Positions 1 through 9,411 of a stretch of 64,000 nucleotides of DNA are shown here, piece by piece (position 1 is the stretch's first letter; every line of letters begins with the position of its first letter). The translations under genes were made by a program, and so were the position numbers. The stretch is from positions 647,741 to 711,740 of the forward strand of contig NZ_RJKN01000001.1 of the NCBI RefSeq assembly GCF_003751265.1, read 5' to 3'. The DNA comes from Pseudokineococcus lusitanus. GTDB taxonomy: Bacteria; Actinomycetota; Actinomycetes; Actinomycetales; Quadrisphaeraceae. The notes under the pieces were generated by a model. That model had not been told where the DNA came from. It saw only the letters and a program-made list of their open reading frames with translations, and did not search any database.

Positions 1-172
1 GCCAGCGCGGCACGCCCTCGGTGAGGGAGGCCGTGCAGAGGACGCGGGTGTCGCCGAACTCGACGAGGACGCTGCCCTCCCCCGCGCGCTGCCAGCCGCG
101 GGTCAGGCGCAGCGGGCGCATCCGGTCGGGGGCACGTCCGTCGTGGCGGGCCGGGGCCGTGGGGCTGCTCAT
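1..172 (-). CDS. rph: Ribonuclease PH, N-terminal part (cut by window edge)
   Basis: Phosphorolytic 3'-to-5' exoribonuclease that trims tRNA 3' ends. Only the first 57 codons are present; the rest lies left of the window. The visible protein has the RNase PH opening: [11 protein letters not shown], then [20 protein letters not shown] and GVPRW. The ATG at 170-172 is preceded by a TAGTCT -10 box (179-184 on this strand) with six bases between, which fits a leaderless mRNA and supports this start. It is the last gene of the clpS-DUF2017-murI-MBL-rph cluster, an order conserved in actinobacteria. Confidence 0.93.
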   Translation of the reverse strand, partial: MSSPTAPARHDGRAPDRMRPLRLTRGWQRAGEGSVLVEFGDTRVLCTASLTEGVPRW

Positions 173-224
173 GCCGCGAGACTACGGCGCCCTCCCGCGC
201 CCCTCCCGGGCCTCCGACGGCGGC

Positions 225-1016
225 TCAGACCTCGACGACCTGGCCCGGACGCACCACCTCGGCGGGCGGCGCGCCGCCCACGGCGACGGCCTCCGCGAGC
301 GCGACGGCGGGGTCGTTCCACGGCGGCAGGTGGGTCAGCAGGAGACGGGCGGCCCCGGCGTCGCGCGCGACCTCGGCCGCGCGTCGTCCGGTGAGGTGGA
401 CGCCGCGCAGGTCGTCGCGTCCCTCGACGAAGGCGGCCTCGGCGAGCAGGACGTCCGCGCCGCGGGCCAGCTCGACGACGGCGTCGCACGCGTCCGTGTC
501 CCCCGTGTAGACGAGCACCCGGCCCGTCGCGACCTCGGTGAGGCGGATGCCGTACGCCTCCACCGGGTGCAGCGCGGGCCCCACCTCGACCCGCCACGGC
601 CCGAGCGCCACCGGCTCGTCCACGCGCCAGGGCCGGACGTCGAGCCGCCCGCCCAGCCCCTCGCCGACCTCGGCGCCGTAGGCCGCCGCGAGGTGCTCGG
701 CCGTCCCGGCCGGACCGTGCACGGGCAGCCGGCCCGCCCCCGGCGGCCGGCGCGGGTCGTAGGCGCGGGCGACGTAGAGCCCGCAGAGGTCGAGGCAGTG
801 GTCGGCGTGCAGGTGGGAGAGGAGGACGGCGTCGAGGGCGTGCAGGTCGGCGTGGCGCTGCAGCGGCCCCAGGGCCCCGCTGCCGAGGTCGAGCAGCACC
901 CGCCACGGCCGCGTGCCGCCGCTCCCGTCCGGGCCGTCGGCCTCCACGAGGTAGCACGACGCCGCCGAGCCCGGGCCGGGCACGGACCCCGAGCACCCGA
1001 CGACCGTCAGCCGCAC
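225..1016 (-). CDS. MBL-fold metallo-hydrolase (RNase Z-like / Rv1339-type)
   Basis: A 263-residue metallo-beta-lactamase-fold hydrolase. The metal-binding motif HLHADH is at residues 68-73, followed by further His/Asp ligands such as VYTGDTDACD and LLTHLPPW near the C-terminus. It starts at GTG with the protein MRLTVVGCSGSVPGPG, the usual first strand of RNase Z/phosphodiesterase-like MBL proteins. It lies 37 bases after murI and 52 before rph, so probably in one operon. Mycobacterial Rv1339, in the same position, is described as an atypical cAMP phosphodiesterase. Whether this protein cleaves cyclic nucleotides or RNA cannot be told from sequence. Confidence 0.88.
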   Translation of the reverse strand: MRLTVVGCSGSVPGPGSAASCYLVEADGPDGSGGTRPWRVLLDLGSGALGPLQRHADLHALDAVLLSHLHADHCLDLCGLYVARAYDPRRPPGAGRLPVHGPAGTAEHLAAAYGAEVGEGLGGRLDVRPWRVDEPVALGPWRVEVGPALHPVEAYGIRLTEVATGRVLVYTGDTDACDAVVELARGADVLLAEAAFVEGRDDLRGVHLTGRRAAEVARDAGAARLLLTHLPPWNDPAVALAEAVAVGGAPPAEVVRPGQVVEV

Positions 1017-1053
1017 GGCGTCGCCCCCGGGACCGGGCCGCCGCGGCGCGTGC

Positions 1054-1869
1054 TCACCGCGGGGCCGCCGCGAGGAGCCCCGCGCTCTCGGCGAGGGCCA
1101 CCTCGGGTCCGAGGAAGCGGCGGGCCAGCGCCGTGAAGGTCTCGGGGTCCCCGGTCGTGAGGAAGCGGTGACGGGGCGGCGGGCCCCCGGCTGGCCGCTC
1201 GAGCCCCCGCTCGACGAGCGTGCGGTAGACCTCCTGCGCCGTCTCCTCGGCGCTGCTGACGAGCACCACCTGCGGGCCCATGACGAGGGAGAGCACGCCC
1301 GTGAGCAGCGGGTAGTGCGTGCAGCCGAGCACGAGGACGTCGACCTCGGCCTCCTGCAGGGGCGCCAGCGCGCGGCGGGCCTCGGCCAGCAGGTCCGGCC
1401 CCGTCGTGACGCCCGCCTCGACGAACTCGACGAAGCGCGGCACGGCCTGCGTGCTGACCCGCAGCAGCGGCGCGGCGGCGAAGGCGTCCTCGTAGGCCCG
1501 CGAGGTGGCGGTGGCCTGCGTGCAGATGACGCCGACGCGGCCGGAGCGCGTCGTCGCCGAGGCGCGGCGGACGGCGGGCCGGATGACCTCGACCACCGGG
1601 ACGTCGTAGCGCTCGCGCGCGTCGTGGAGGACGGCGGCGCTGGCGGAGTTGCAGGCGATGACGAGCATCTTCACGCCGCGGTCGACCATCTCGTCGAGGC
1701 ACTCGAGGGCGTACCGGCGCACCTCGGCGATGGGCCGCGGGCCGTACGGCTGGCGCGCCGTGTCGCCGACGTAGAGGACCGCCTCGTCGGGGAGCTGGTC
1801 GAGCACGGCGCGGGCCACGGTGAGGCCGCCGAAGCCGGAGTCGAAGATGCCGATCGGGTCGTCCGCCAC
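1054..1869 (-). CDS. murI: Glutamate racemase
   Basis: Interconverts L- and D-glutamate to supply D-Glu for peptidoglycan; cytoplasmic and cofactor-independent. The 271-residue protein has both halves of the active site: [11 protein letters not shown] at residues 6-16 (Asp10, Ser11), the first catalytic cysteine in ACNSAS (Cys73), and the second in LGCTHYPLL (Cys183, with His185). Length is typical. The GTG start is supported by a TACGCT -10 box at 1877-1882 placed seven bases upstream, which predicts a leaderless transcript that would also cover the MBL and possibly rph genes. Confidence 0.96.
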   Translation of the reverse strand: MADDPIGIFDSGFGGLTVARAVLDQLPDEAVLYVGDTARQPYGPRPIAEVRRYALECLDEMVDRGVKMLVIACNSASAAVLHDARERYDVPVVEVIRPAVRRASATTRSGRVGVICTQATATSRAYEDAFAAAPLLRVSTQAVPRFVEFVEAGVTTGPDLLAEARRALAPLQEAEVDVLVLGCTHYPLLTGVLSLVMGPQVVLVSSAEETAQEVYRTLVERGLERPAGGPPPRHRFLTTGDPETFTALARRFLGPEVALAESAGLLAAAPR

Positions 1870-1960
1870 GCGGGGCAGCGTAGGCGCGGGCGACGACGAC
1901 GCCCCCGCCCGGCACGCCCCGGGAGGGGCCCGCGGACGTGCCGTTCGTCACGTCGTCCGG

Positions 1961-2590
1961 TCAGCCGCGTCCGGTCCCCCGCCCCCGCCGGCCCTCCGCG
2001 GGGAGGGCGTCGAGCAGGACGTCGGTGAGGCCCTCCTGCATCCACGTGAGGAAGTCGTAGACGCCGGCCGTCCAGGCCACGGGGTCGTCCGCGTCGGCCT
2101 CCTCGGCGCGCAGCGCCACGAGCGCCGCGTCGTCGTCGGTCTCGAGGCCCAGACGGGCCGCGAGGACGAGCCGCACGTCCGTGAGCGCCCGCACCCAGGC
2201 CTGCGCCTCGTGGTCGTCGAGCAGGAGGGGGGCCGGGCGCCGCAGGGTGGCCGCGGCCCGGCGCAGCCCCTGCTGCTTGCGGGCCGCGAGACCCTCCTGC
2301 GTGAAGCGGCGGAAGTCGGACGCCGCCTCGTCGTCGTCCGTGCTGGCCGGCGGCAGGAGCCGGGCGACGGCCGGGTCCTGCGGCGGCCCGGGCGGCTCGG
2401 CGGTCAGCTGGCGCTCGAGGGCGGCGAGCGGGTCGGCGGGGACGGCGCCGTCGGCCGCGTCCGGTCCGGCGCCGGCCGCCTCGTCGAGCATCCCGGCCAC
2501 GTCCTCGAAGAGGCCCACGAGGAGCTCGACCTCGCCGGGCTCGAGGCCGGCGGTCACGCCGCGGCGGGTTCGGCGGAAGCGTCGGGCCAT
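1961..2590 (-). CDS. DUF2017 family protein
   Basis: A 209-residue acidic protein of the actinobacterial DUF2017 family, function unknown. It begins MARRFRRTRRGVTAGLEPGE, with a basic N-terminus followed by Asp/Glu-rich helices (EVELLVGLFEDVAGML), and has a conserved-looking C-terminal block with WTAGVYDFLTWMQEGLTDVL. No transmembrane segment or enzyme motif is visible. An AGGA-containing ribosome-binding site lies just before the ATG. In actinobacteria this gene almost always sits between clpS and murI, as here, so a link to Clp-dependent proteolysis is possible but unproven. Confidence 0.85.
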   Translation of the reverse strand: MARRFRRTRRGVTAGLEPGEVELLVGLFEDVAGMLDEAAGAGPDAADGAVPADPLAALERQLTAEPPGPPQDPAVARLLPPASTDDDEAASDFRRFTQEGLAARKQQGLRRAAATLRRPAPLLLDDHEAQAWVRALTDVRLVLAARLGLETDDDAALVALRAEEADADDPVAWTAGVYDFLTWMQEGLTDVLLDALPAEGRRGRGTGRG

Positions 2591-2650
2591 GGCGGCATCC
2601 TCCCCCGCGCGGGCGGGCGGCGTCGCCCCGCCCGCGGCGGGGGCGACCCC

Positions 2651-2989
2651 TCAGGAGTCGTGGGAGAAGGTCGCCCAGAGGCCGAACCCGTGCAGCGCCT
2701 CGACGTCGCGCTCCATCTCCTCCAGCGAGCCGCTGGAGACGACGGCCCGGCCCTTGGTGTGCACGTCCTGCATGAGCTCCTCGGCCCTGGCCCGCGGGTA
2801 GCCGAAGTAGCTCTGGAAGACGTAGGTGACGTACGACATGAGGTTGACCGGGTCGTTCCACACGATGGTCACCCAGGGCTGCTCGGTGGCCGGCGCCTCG
2901 GCGGACGCGGGCCGCTCGGCCTCGACGGGCGCGGTGGTGACGACCCAGCCGGCGGTCGCCGCGGCCGCCCCGGCCCCTCGCGTGGTCAC
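2651..2989 (-). CDS. clpS: ATP-dependent Clp protease adapter ClpS
   Basis: Adapter that binds the N-domain of ClpC/ClpA and delivers N-degron substrates to ClpP. The 112-residue protein has the ClpS core: [20 protein letters not shown], then [22 protein letters not shown] and a C-terminal GLWATF. The Asn-Asp-Pro and Met of the N-end-residue pocket are present. An ATG further upstream (3136) would put the coding start beyond the promoter and the divergent gene. I chose the GTG at 2987-2989 because a TACAGT -10 box (2996-3001) lies six bases upstream, predicting a leaderless mRNA. Divergent from pncB. Confidence 0.92.
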   Translation of the reverse strand: MTTRGAGAAAATAGWVVTTAPVEAERPASAEAPATEQPWVTIVWNDPVNLMSYVTYVFQSYFGYPRARAEELMQDVHTKGRAVVSSGSLEEMERDVEALHGFGLWATFSHDS

Positions 2990-3113
2990 GCCGTCACTGT
3001 AGGCGCGGCGCGGGACGACGCCCCCGCGCCGGGAGCCCGTCGCGGCGCCCGCCCGCGGTCGCGGCCGCCGGCGTCGCGGGCCGCTGCGGCGGGGCGGCCG
3101 TATGGTCGCCGCC

Positions 3114-4442
3114 GTGGGCTCCGCCGCGCTGTACACCGACCGCTACGAGCTGACGATGCTGACGGCCGCGCTGGCCGACGGCACCGCGGACCGGCGGTGC
3201 GTCTTCGAGGTCTTCGCCCGCCGTCTGCCCGACGGCCGGCGCTACGGGGTCGTCGCCGGCACCGGGCGGCTGCTCGAGCAGCTCGCCGACCTCCGCTTCG
3301 ACGAGGACGACGTCGCCTGGCTGCAGGCCGAGGGGGTCGTCGACGCGCGGACGGCGGACCACCTGCGCGGCTGGCGCTTCCGCGGGTCCGTGGAGGGCTA
3401 CCCGGAGGGCGAGGTGTACGTCCCCGGCTCGCCGCTGCTCACGGTGCGCGGCACCTTCGCCGAGGCGGTGCTCCTCGAGACCCTCGTGCTGTCCGTCCTC
3501 AACCACGACAGCGCCGTGGCCGCGGCGGCCTCGCGCATGACGAGCGCCGCCGACGGCCGGCCCTGCCTGGAGATGGGGTCCCGCCGCACCCACGAGGAGG
3601 CGGCCGTCGCCGCGGCGCGGGCCGCGGCGGTCGCGGGCTTCTCGGCGACGTCGAACCTCGCGGCGGGCCGCCGCTACGGCATCCCGACCGTCGGCACGGC
3701 GGCGCACGCCTTCACCCTCCTCCACGACGACGAGGACGCCGCCTTCCGCTCGCAGCTCGCGGCGCAGGGGGCCGGGACGACGTTGCTCGTCGACACCTAC
3801 GACGTCGAGGCGGCCGTCGCCCGGGCCGTGGCGCTGGCGGGGCCGGACCTCGGGGCCGTGCGGCTGGACTCCGGCGACCTCGGGGAGCTCGCCACCCAGG
3901 TGAGGGCGCAGCTCGACGCGCTCGGTGCCTCCCGGACGCGTGTCGTCGTCACGAGCGACCTCGACGAGTTCGCCGTCGCCGCCCTCGCCGCGGCGCCGGT
4001 CGACGGCTACGGCGTGGGCACGAGCCTCGTCACCGGCAGCGGCGCGCCGACGGCCGGGCTCGTCTACAAGCTCGTCGCCCGCGAGGACGCCTCGGGCGCG
4101 ATGCGCGGCGTCGCCAAGGCCAGCCCCGGCAAGTCGACCGTCGCGGGCGCCAAACGCGCCTGGCGCGAGATGGACGGCGACGCGGCGGTCGCCGAGGTCC
4201 TCGTCGTCGAGGGGTCCGCGGCCGACGACGGCGCGCCCGTGCCCGGCGCCCGGCCGCTCCAGGTGCCGCTCGTCAGCGACGGCGTCGTCGTCGCCGGCGG
4301 CACCACGGGCGCCGACGGCGTGCGCCGCGCCGCGGCCCGCCACGAGGCCTCGCGCGCCGAGCTCCCCGCCCAGGCCCGCCGTCTCGGGCGCGGCGAGCCC
4401 TGCCTGCCGACCGAGGTGCGCAGCGCCGCGCCGTCCCGCTGA
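3114..4442 (+). CDS. pncB: Nicotinate phosphoribosyltransferase
   Basis: Joins nicotinate to PRPP (with ATP) to make nicotinate mononucleotide in the Preiss-Handler NAD salvage route. The protein starts [16 protein letters not shown], a hallmark of the family, and contains the phosphoribosyl-binding part with [18 protein letters not shown], the sugar-phosphate loop [11 protein letters not shown] and [12 protein letters not shown] chose the GTG at 3114 (442 residues). An in-frame ATG at 3102 overlaps the TATGGT -10 box (3101-3106), which lies seven bases before the GTG and implies a leaderless mRNA. A nicotinamidase gene follows 32 bases downstream, so two consecutive salvage steps share an operon. 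Confidence 0.94.
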   Translation: MGSAALYTDRYELTMLTAALADGTADRRCVFEVFARRLPDGRRYGVVAGTGRLLEQLADLRFDEDDVAWLQAEGVVDARTADHLRGWRFRGSVEGYPEGEVYVPGSPLLTVRGTFAEAVLLETLVLSVLNHDSAVAAAASRMTSAADGRPCLEMGSRRTHEEAAVAAARAAAVAGFSATSNLAAGRRYGIPTVGTAAHAFTLLHDDEDAAFRSQLAAQGAGTTLLVDTYDVEAAVARAVALAGPDLGAVRLDSGDLGELATQVRAQLDALGASRTRVVVTSDLDEFAVAALAAAPVDGYGVGTSLVTGSGAPTAGLVYKLVAREDASGAMRGVAKASPGKSTVAGAKRAWREMDGDAAVAEVLVVEGSAADDGAPVPGARPLQVPLVSDGVVVAGGTTGADGVRRAAARHEASRAELPAQARRLGRGEPCLPTEVRSAAPSR

Positions 4443-4474
4443 CCCCGCCCCGTCCGCGCGCCCGAGGAGGACCC

Positions 4475-5077
4475 GTGACCACCACCGCCGAGACCGACGC
4501 CGCCGTCCCGCCTGCCCGGGCGCGCGCGCTCGTCGTCGTCGACGTCCAGGTCGACTTCTGCGAGGGCGGCTCGCTGGCCGTCGAGGGCGGTGCGGGCGTC
4601 GCCGCCGCCGTCACCCGCCACGCCCGCGAGCGCGCGGACGACTACGCCGCCGTGGTCGCCACGCAGGACTGGCACGTGGACCCGGGGGACCACTTCAGCG
4701 ACACCCCCGACTACGTCCGCAGCTGGCCGGTGCACTGCGTCGCCGGCACCGCGGGGGCGCAGGCGCACCCGGCGTTCGACCTCGGCGTCGCGCAGGAGGT
4801 GTTCCGCAAGGGCGCCTTCGAGGCCGCCTACTCCGGCTTCGAGGGCGCCGCCGAGGACGGCACGTCGCTCGCGGACTGGTTGCGGGAGAAGGCGGTCGGC
4901 GAGGTCGACGTGGTCGGCATCGCCACCGACCACTGCGTCCGGGCGACGGCGCTCGACGCGGCGGCCGCCGGCTTCGGGGTGCGCGTGCTCCTGCCGCTCG
5001 TCGCCGGGGTCTCCCCCGCGACGACGGAGGCCGCCCTGGCGGAGCTGCGGGCGGCCGGCGTCGAGCTCGTCGGCTGA
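4475..5077 (+). CDS. pncA: Nicotinamidase (isochorismatase-like hydrolase)
   Basis: Hydrolyses nicotinamide to nicotinate, the substrate of the preceding pncB. The 200-residue protein has the catalytic triad of the family: Asp in VVDVQVDFCEGGSL, Lys in EVFRKGAFEAAYSGF and Cys in GIATDHCVRATA. The metal-binding DWH appears in ATQDWHVDPGDHF. The GTG start has a strong ribosome-binding site (GAGGAGG about six bases upstream). Pyrazinamidase activity would be expected from homology. The cytoplasmic location is inferred from the lack of a signal peptide. Confidence 0.92.
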   Translation: MTTTAETDAAVPPARARALVVVDVQVDFCEGGSLAVEGGAGVAAAVTRHARERADDYAAVVATQDWHVDPGDHFSDTPDYVRSWPVHCVAGTAGAQAHPAFDLGVAQEVFRKGAFEAAYSGFEGAAEDGTSLADWLREKAVGEVDVVGIATDHCVRATALDAAAAGFGVRVLLPLVAGVSPATTEAALAELRAAGVELVG

Positions 5078-5081
5078 CGCC

Positions 5082-5464
5082 TCAGGCCCCCACCTGCCGG
5101 CGCACCGCCTCGACGTCCACGAGGGACCGGACGTCGGCCACGCGCCCACCGGCGTACCGGTAGAAGACGTGCTCGCCGAAGACCACCCGGCGGCCGTCGA
5201 CGGCGACGCCGAAGAGCTCCCCCACCGGTGGCAGTCGAAGGCCAGCCGCACGGCCACGACGTCGCCGGACGCGACGACGTCCTCGGCCACGAACCGCAGG
5301 TCCGGGATCGCCGCGACGTCGCGCTCGAGCATGCGCCGGTAGCCCGCCAGGCCCAGCGGCCGGTCGTCGTGCCGCACGTCGTCCGCGACGTGGTGCCCGA
5401 GCTCGTCCCACCGGCGCGCGTTCAGGCAGTCGAGGTAGGCGGCGTACGCCGACGTCAGGTCCAC
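5082..5464 (-). pseudogene. SnoaL/NTF2-like polyketide-cyclase-family protein, frameshifted
   Basis: Two pieces of one SnoaL-like (NTF2-fold, ester-cyclase type) protein lie in different frames. The first piece, from the GTG at 5464 (ribosome-binding site AGGAGG), reads MDLTSAYAAYLDCLNARRWD through AAIPDLRF to RLAFDCH. The family continuation (GELFGVAVDGRRVVFGEHVF, then YRYAGGRVADVRSLVDV and stop at 5082) is one frame over. The switch falls at a run of five G on the coding strand (5219-5223). One extra G would give an intact protein of about 127 residues. It could be a true pseudogene or a one-base sequencing error in a homopolymer. Function is unknown. Confidence 0.8.
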
Positions 5465-5503
5465 GGCCCCTCCTGAGGTCCCGGGCCCGGCGCGGTGCCG
5501 GGT

Positions 5504-5549
5504 CCGACGGACGGCATGGTCCCCGGCCCGGGACCATGCCGTCCGTCGG
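5504..5549. terminator. 19-bp perfect inverted repeat, likely terminator after helD
   Basis: Arms 5504-5522 and 5531-5549 are exactly complementary (CCGACGGACGGCATGGTCC) around an 8-base loop. It sits 20 bases past the helD stop codon and before the SnoaL-like gene. There is no U tract, so it could equally act as an RNA-stabilising hairpin. Confidence 0.6.
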
Positions 5550-5569
5550 GCTCGACGGCCAGGCGTCGT

Positions 5570-7912
5570 TCAGCCGCCGACGAGCGCCCGGGCGAGCGCC
5601 GGGTCGAGGTCCGGGGAGGCCAGGACGTGGAGCCGCTGGGTCGGGCGGGTCATGGCGACGTAGAGGTCGTGGGCCCCTGCCCGCGGGTCCTCGCCCTCCG
5701 GGCCGTCGAGCAGCTCGGCGGGCTCGACGAGCACCACGCTGTCGAACTCCAGGCCCTTGGAGTCGGCGACCGCCATGACGACGACCGGGTCCTCCAGCGC
5801 CGTCGCGCCGGTCGACACCGTCAGCGGGGCGCCGTCGGGGCCGGTCACCCGGCCGACGAGCGCGGCCGCCACCTCCTGCACCCGGGCGGGCGGCACGAGG
5901 ACGGCGAGCCGCCCGCCGCGCGCACGGGCGGCCTCGTCGACGACGACGTCGCGCAGCAGCGCCTCGCGCGCCGCGCCGGGGGCGGGCAGCTCGGTGAGCA
6001 CGGGCGGCCCCTCCCCCTCGCGCACGGAGTCCGGCGTCCGCCCGGGCGCGCCCGTCACGGCGAGGACGGCCGCCGCCGCGTCCATGACCTGGCGCGGCGT
6101 CCGGTAGTTGACCGTCAGCTCCTCGAGCCGCCACCGGCCCTCGGCGAAGGGGTCCAGCGCCTCGCCCCAGGCGGAGGCCCCTGCGGCGGAACGCGTCTGG
6201 GCGAGGTCGCCGACGACCGTCATCGATCGGCTCGGGCACCGGCGGACGAGCAGCCGCCACATGAGCGGCGAGAGCTCCTGCGCCTCGTCGACGACGACGT
6301 GGCCGAAGACCCACGTCCGGTCTCCCGCCGCCCGCTCGGCGACCGTGAGCGACGGGCCGCCGCCGTCGACGTTGCGCTCGGCCAGGTCCTCCGCGCTCGC
6401 GACGTAGCCCTCGACCGCCGTCGTGCCGGCGCCCGACTCGATGACGTCCTGCGCGTAGGCGAGGGCCTCCTCGCGGGCCTTCTCGGACGCCCGGGCCGAG
6501 CGGGCCGCGTCGCCGTGCGCGTCGTCGCCGAGCAGCTCGGCGGCCTCGTCGAGCAGGGGGACGTCGTCGACGGTCCAGGGCGCGTCCACGGACCGCGCGA
6601 GCAGCGCCCGCTCGGCGTCGGTGAAGATCCCCTCCGACGCCTCGAGCAGCCGGTGCGGCCGCGTCAGCAGGTCCCCCAGCAGCTTCTGCGGCGACATCGG
6701 CATCCACGCGAGGTTGAGCGTCACCCGGACGTCGCGCGAGGCCCGCAGGTCCGCGACGACGGCCGGCCGGTCCTCGGCCTCCAGCTTGTTGCCCTGCGCC
6801 CGCCCCACCGCGTCCGCGAGGTGCAGGAGCAGCTCCTTGACGAAGCCCGCGCGCGCGTCGTTGTGCGGCTCGCCCCCGGCGCGGGCGCGGTCGCGGGCCC
6901 GCGCGACGACGCGCGGCTGCAGGGTGACGGTCGTGCCCTCGACGTCGAGGCGCTGCGGGCCCGCGGGCACGCGCTGCCGGGCCGCGACGGCGCGGGGCAG
7001 GACCGCGAGCCAGCGCTCGTCGCCCTTGAGGCGCGCCACGGCGGGACGGTCGGTCGCGCGCGCGTCGACGCCCGGGAAGAGCCGTCCCGCCGTAGAGGTG
7101 AGGACGCCGTTCTCGCCCAGCGACGGCAGCACCTGCTCGATGTAACGGAGGAAGACCGGGCTGGGCCCCACGACGAGGACGCCGCTGCGCGCCAGGCGGT
7201 CCCGGTGGGCGTAGAGCAGGTAGGCGGCGCGGTGCAGCGCCACGGCCGTCTTGCCCGTGCCGGGACCGCCCTGGACGACGAGGACGCCCTTGGCGTCGGC
7301 GCGGATGACGGCGTCCTGCTCCGCCTGGATCGTCGCGACGATGTCGCCCATCCGCCCGGTGCGCTGCGCGCCGAGGGCCGCCATGAGCGCCCCCTCGCCG
7401 CCGAGCGCGGTGAGGCCGCGGGCCTCCACGCCCTCGGCGTCGAGGACGTCGTCCTCGAGCGTCGCCACGTCCCGGCCCCGCAGGGACAGGTGCCGCCGGC
7501 GCGCGACGCCGGCCGGGCGCGCGGCCGTCGCCTGGTAGAAGGGCTCGGACGCCGGCGCGCGCCAGTCCACGAGCAGCCGGTCCTGCGCCTCGTCGGCGAG
7601 GCCGAGGCGGCCGACGTAGCGCGTCTCGCCGTCGCCCATGTCGAGACGGCCGAACACGAGGCGGTCCTCGACGGCCTGCAGCTGGGCCAGCCGCGCCTCG
7701 TGCAGCGCGGCGAAGGCGTCGCGCTCGGACCGGTTCTGGTGGGTGCCCGTCGACTCGGACCGGTGGACGGCCGCGAGCTCGTCCGCCGTGCGGCGGCGCA
7801 GGTCGTCGAGGCGCGCGTAGCGCGCGGCCACCGCCGTCTGCTCGGCGGCGGTCTCCCGCTCCCGGTCCGCCTCGGCGGGGGCAGCGGTGCTGGGCGTCGC
7901 GTCGGTCGTCAT
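5570..7912 (-). CDS. helD: HelD-like RNA polymerase recycling motor (UvrD/Rep-type ATPase)
   Basis: SF1-helicase-related ATPase that, in studied Gram-positives, binds RNA polymerase and releases stalled or nucleic-acid-bound enzyme. The 780-residue protein starts with a long charged coiled-coil arm (about residues 15-90; RYARLDDLRRRTADELAAVH). It then has DWRAPASEPFYQAT typical of HelD, the Walker A GGPGTGKT at 215-222, HVVVDEAQELSPLMW (Walker B), VVGDLAQTRS, VNYRTPRQVM and the C-terminal LYVAMTRPTQRLHVL. The 1A domain is split by an insertion, as in the HelD family rather than in true UvrD. AGGAGCC directly precedes the ATG. The actinobacterial class can be linked to rifampicin tolerance; that is not inferable here. 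Confidence 0.88.
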   Translation of the reverse strand: MTTDATPSTAAPAEADRERETAAEQTAVAARYARLDDLRRRTADELAAVHRSESTGTHQNRSERDAFAALHEARLAQLQAVEDRLVFGRLDMGDGETRYVGRLGLADEAQDRLLVDWRAPASEPFYQATAARPAGVARRRHLSLRGRDVATLEDDVLDAEGVEARGLTALGGEGALMAALGAQRTGRMGDIVATIQAEQDAVIRADAKGVLVVQGGPGTGKTAVALHRAAYLLYAHRDRLARSGVLVVGPSPVFLRYIEQVLPSLGENGVLTSTAGRLFPGVDARATDRPAVARLKGDERWLAVLPRAVAARQRVPAGPQRLDVEGTTVTLQPRVVARARDRARAGGEPHNDARAGFVKELLLHLADAVGRAQGNKLEAEDRPAVVADLRASRDVRVTLNLAWMPMSPQKLLGDLLTRPHRLLEASEGIFTDAERALLARSVDAPWTVDDVPLLDEAAELLGDDAHGDAARSARASEKAREEALAYAQDVIESGAGTTAVEGYVASAEDLAERNVDGGGPSLTVAERAAGDRTWVFGHVVVDEAQELSPLMWRLLVRRCPSRSMTVVGDLAQTRSAAGASAWGEALDPFAEGRWRLEELTVNYRTPRQVMDAAAAVLAVTGAPGRTPDSVREGEGPPVLTELPAPGAAREALLRDVVVDEAARARGGRLAVLVPPARVQEVAAALVGRVTGPDGAPLTVSTGATALEDPVVVMAVADSKGLEFDSVVLVEPAELLDGPEGEDPRAGAHDLYVAMTRPTQRLHVLASPDLDPALARALVGG

Positions 7913-7980
7913 GGCTCCTGGCCGGTGCGTCGGGCGGGCGGGCGGTGGTGCGGGCGGGGCCTGGGGGCGCTCGTGATCGG

Positions 7981-9411
7981 TCAGCCGACGTCGAGCGCGA
8001 GCAGGTCGTCCTCGGTCTCGCGGCGCACGAGGACCCGCGAGGTGCCGTCGGCCACGGCGACGACCGGCGGCCGCGGCACGTGGTTGTACTGGCTGGCGAG
8101 GCTGCGGCAGTACGCGCCCGTCCCCGGGACGGCGACGAGGTCCCCGTGCCCGAGGTCGGCCGGGAGGAACTCGTCCATGACGACGACGTCGCCGCTCTCG
8201 CAGTGCTTCCCGACGACGCGGGACAGGACCGGCGGGGCGTCGGAGCGGCGGGACGCGAGCGTCGCGGAGTAGTCGGCCGCGTAGAGGGCGGTGCGGACGT
8301 TGTCGCTCATGCCGCCGTCGACGGCCACGTAGCGGCGGGTGCCGCCGTCGTCGAGGGCGACGTCCTTCGTCGTGCCGGCCGTGTAGAGCGTGAAGGTGCT
8401 GGGGCCGACCACGGCCCGGCCGGGCTCGACGCTGATGCGCGGCACCTCGACGCCCTCGCCCGCGCACGCGGCCCGGACCACGCGGGCCATGCCGGCGGCG
8501 AGGTCGGCGGGCCCCATCGGGCGGTGCTGCGTCGTGTACGCCATGCCGAAGCCGCCGCCGAGGTCCATCTCCGGCAGCCGCACGCCGTGCTCGCGCTGCA
8601 CCGTGGCGTGCAGGCGGACGAGACGCCGGGCGGCCACCTCGAAGCCCTCGACGTCGAAGATCTGCGAGCCGATGTGGCTGTGCAGCCCCCGCAGGTCCAG
8701 CTCGGGGCGGGCGAGGACGGCGGCGACGGCGCGGGCCGCCTCCCCCGTCGCCAGCGAGACGCCGAACTTCTGGTCCTCGTGCGCCGTCGCGATGTAGGAG
8801 TGCGTGTGGGCCTCGACGCCGACGGTCACGCGGACCATGACGGGGGCGCGCACCCCGAGCCGGGCCGCGACGTCGGCCACCCGGTCGACCTCGGGCAGCG
8901 AGTCGACGACGACCCGGCCGACGCCCGCCGCGAGCGCCCGCTCCACCTCGGCGTCGGACTTGTTGTTGCCGTGCAGCGCCATCCGCGCGGGGTCGACGCC
9001 GGCGCGCAGGCCGACGGCGAGCTCGCCGCCCGTGCAGGTCTCGAGGAGCATCCCCTCCTCGGCCACCCAGCGGGCCACGGCCGTGCAGAGGAACGCCTTG
9101 CCGGCGTAGTAGACGTCCGCGCCGCCGCAGAGGTCGGCGAAGGCGTCGTCGAAGGCCGTGACGAAGCCTCGCGCGCGCGCCCGCAGGTCCGCCTCGTCGA
9201 CGACGTAGGCGGGCGTCCCGTGCTCGGCGGCCAGCCGCACGACGTCGACGCCGCCCACCTCGAGGGCGCCGTCGGCGCCCCGGCGGACGGTGCGCGCCCA
9301 CAGCGGCTCGACGAGCGTGTTGACGTCCGCGGGCACCGCGAGCCAGCCCGGGCCGCCGTAGCCGTCGGCGTGGAGCGCGCCGGCCTCGTGCGCGCGCAGG
9401 GCGGGGCTCAC
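7981..9411 (-). CDS. lysA: Diaminopimelate decarboxylase
   Basis: PLP enzyme that decarboxylates meso-diaminopimelate to L-lysine, the last step of lysine biosynthesis. The 476-residue protein has the PLP lysine in [10 protein letters not shown] (Lys105), the Gly-rich phosphate site [23 protein letters not shown], and the second-subunit substrate cysteine in [11 protein letters not shown]. Length is normal. Its GTG overlaps the argS stop in a GTGA arrangement (9408-9411), so translation is probably coupled. A longer reading up to 9555 would run inside argS and is not needed. Confidence 0.95.
   Translation of the reverse strand: MSPALRAHEAGALHADGYGGPGWLAVPADVNTLVEPLWARTVRRGADGALEVGGVDVVRLAAEHGTPAYVVDEADLRARARGFVTAFDDAFADLCGGADVYYAGKAFLCTAVARWVAEEGMLLETCTGGELAVGLRAGVDPARMALHGNNKSDAEVERALAAGVGRVVVDSLPEVDRVADVAARLGVRAPVMVRVTVGVEAHTHSYIATAHEDQKFGVSLATGEAARAVAAVLARPELDLRGLHSHIGSQIFDVEGFEVAARRLVRLHATVQREHGVRLPEMDLGGGFGMAYTTQHRPMGPADLAAGMARVVRAACAGEGVEVPRISVEPGRAVVGPSTFTLYTAGTTKDVALDDGGTRRYVAVDGGMSDNVRTALYAADYSATLASRRSDAPPVLSRVVGKHCESGDVVVMDEFLPADLGHGDLVAVPGTGAYCRSLASQYNHVPRPPVVAVADGTSRVLVRRETEDDLLALDVG

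Noticed and set aside
3102..3104. ATG as the start of pncB
   Set aside because: It overlaps the TATGGT -10 box; the GTG at 3114 fits the leaderless layout and the conserved protein start.
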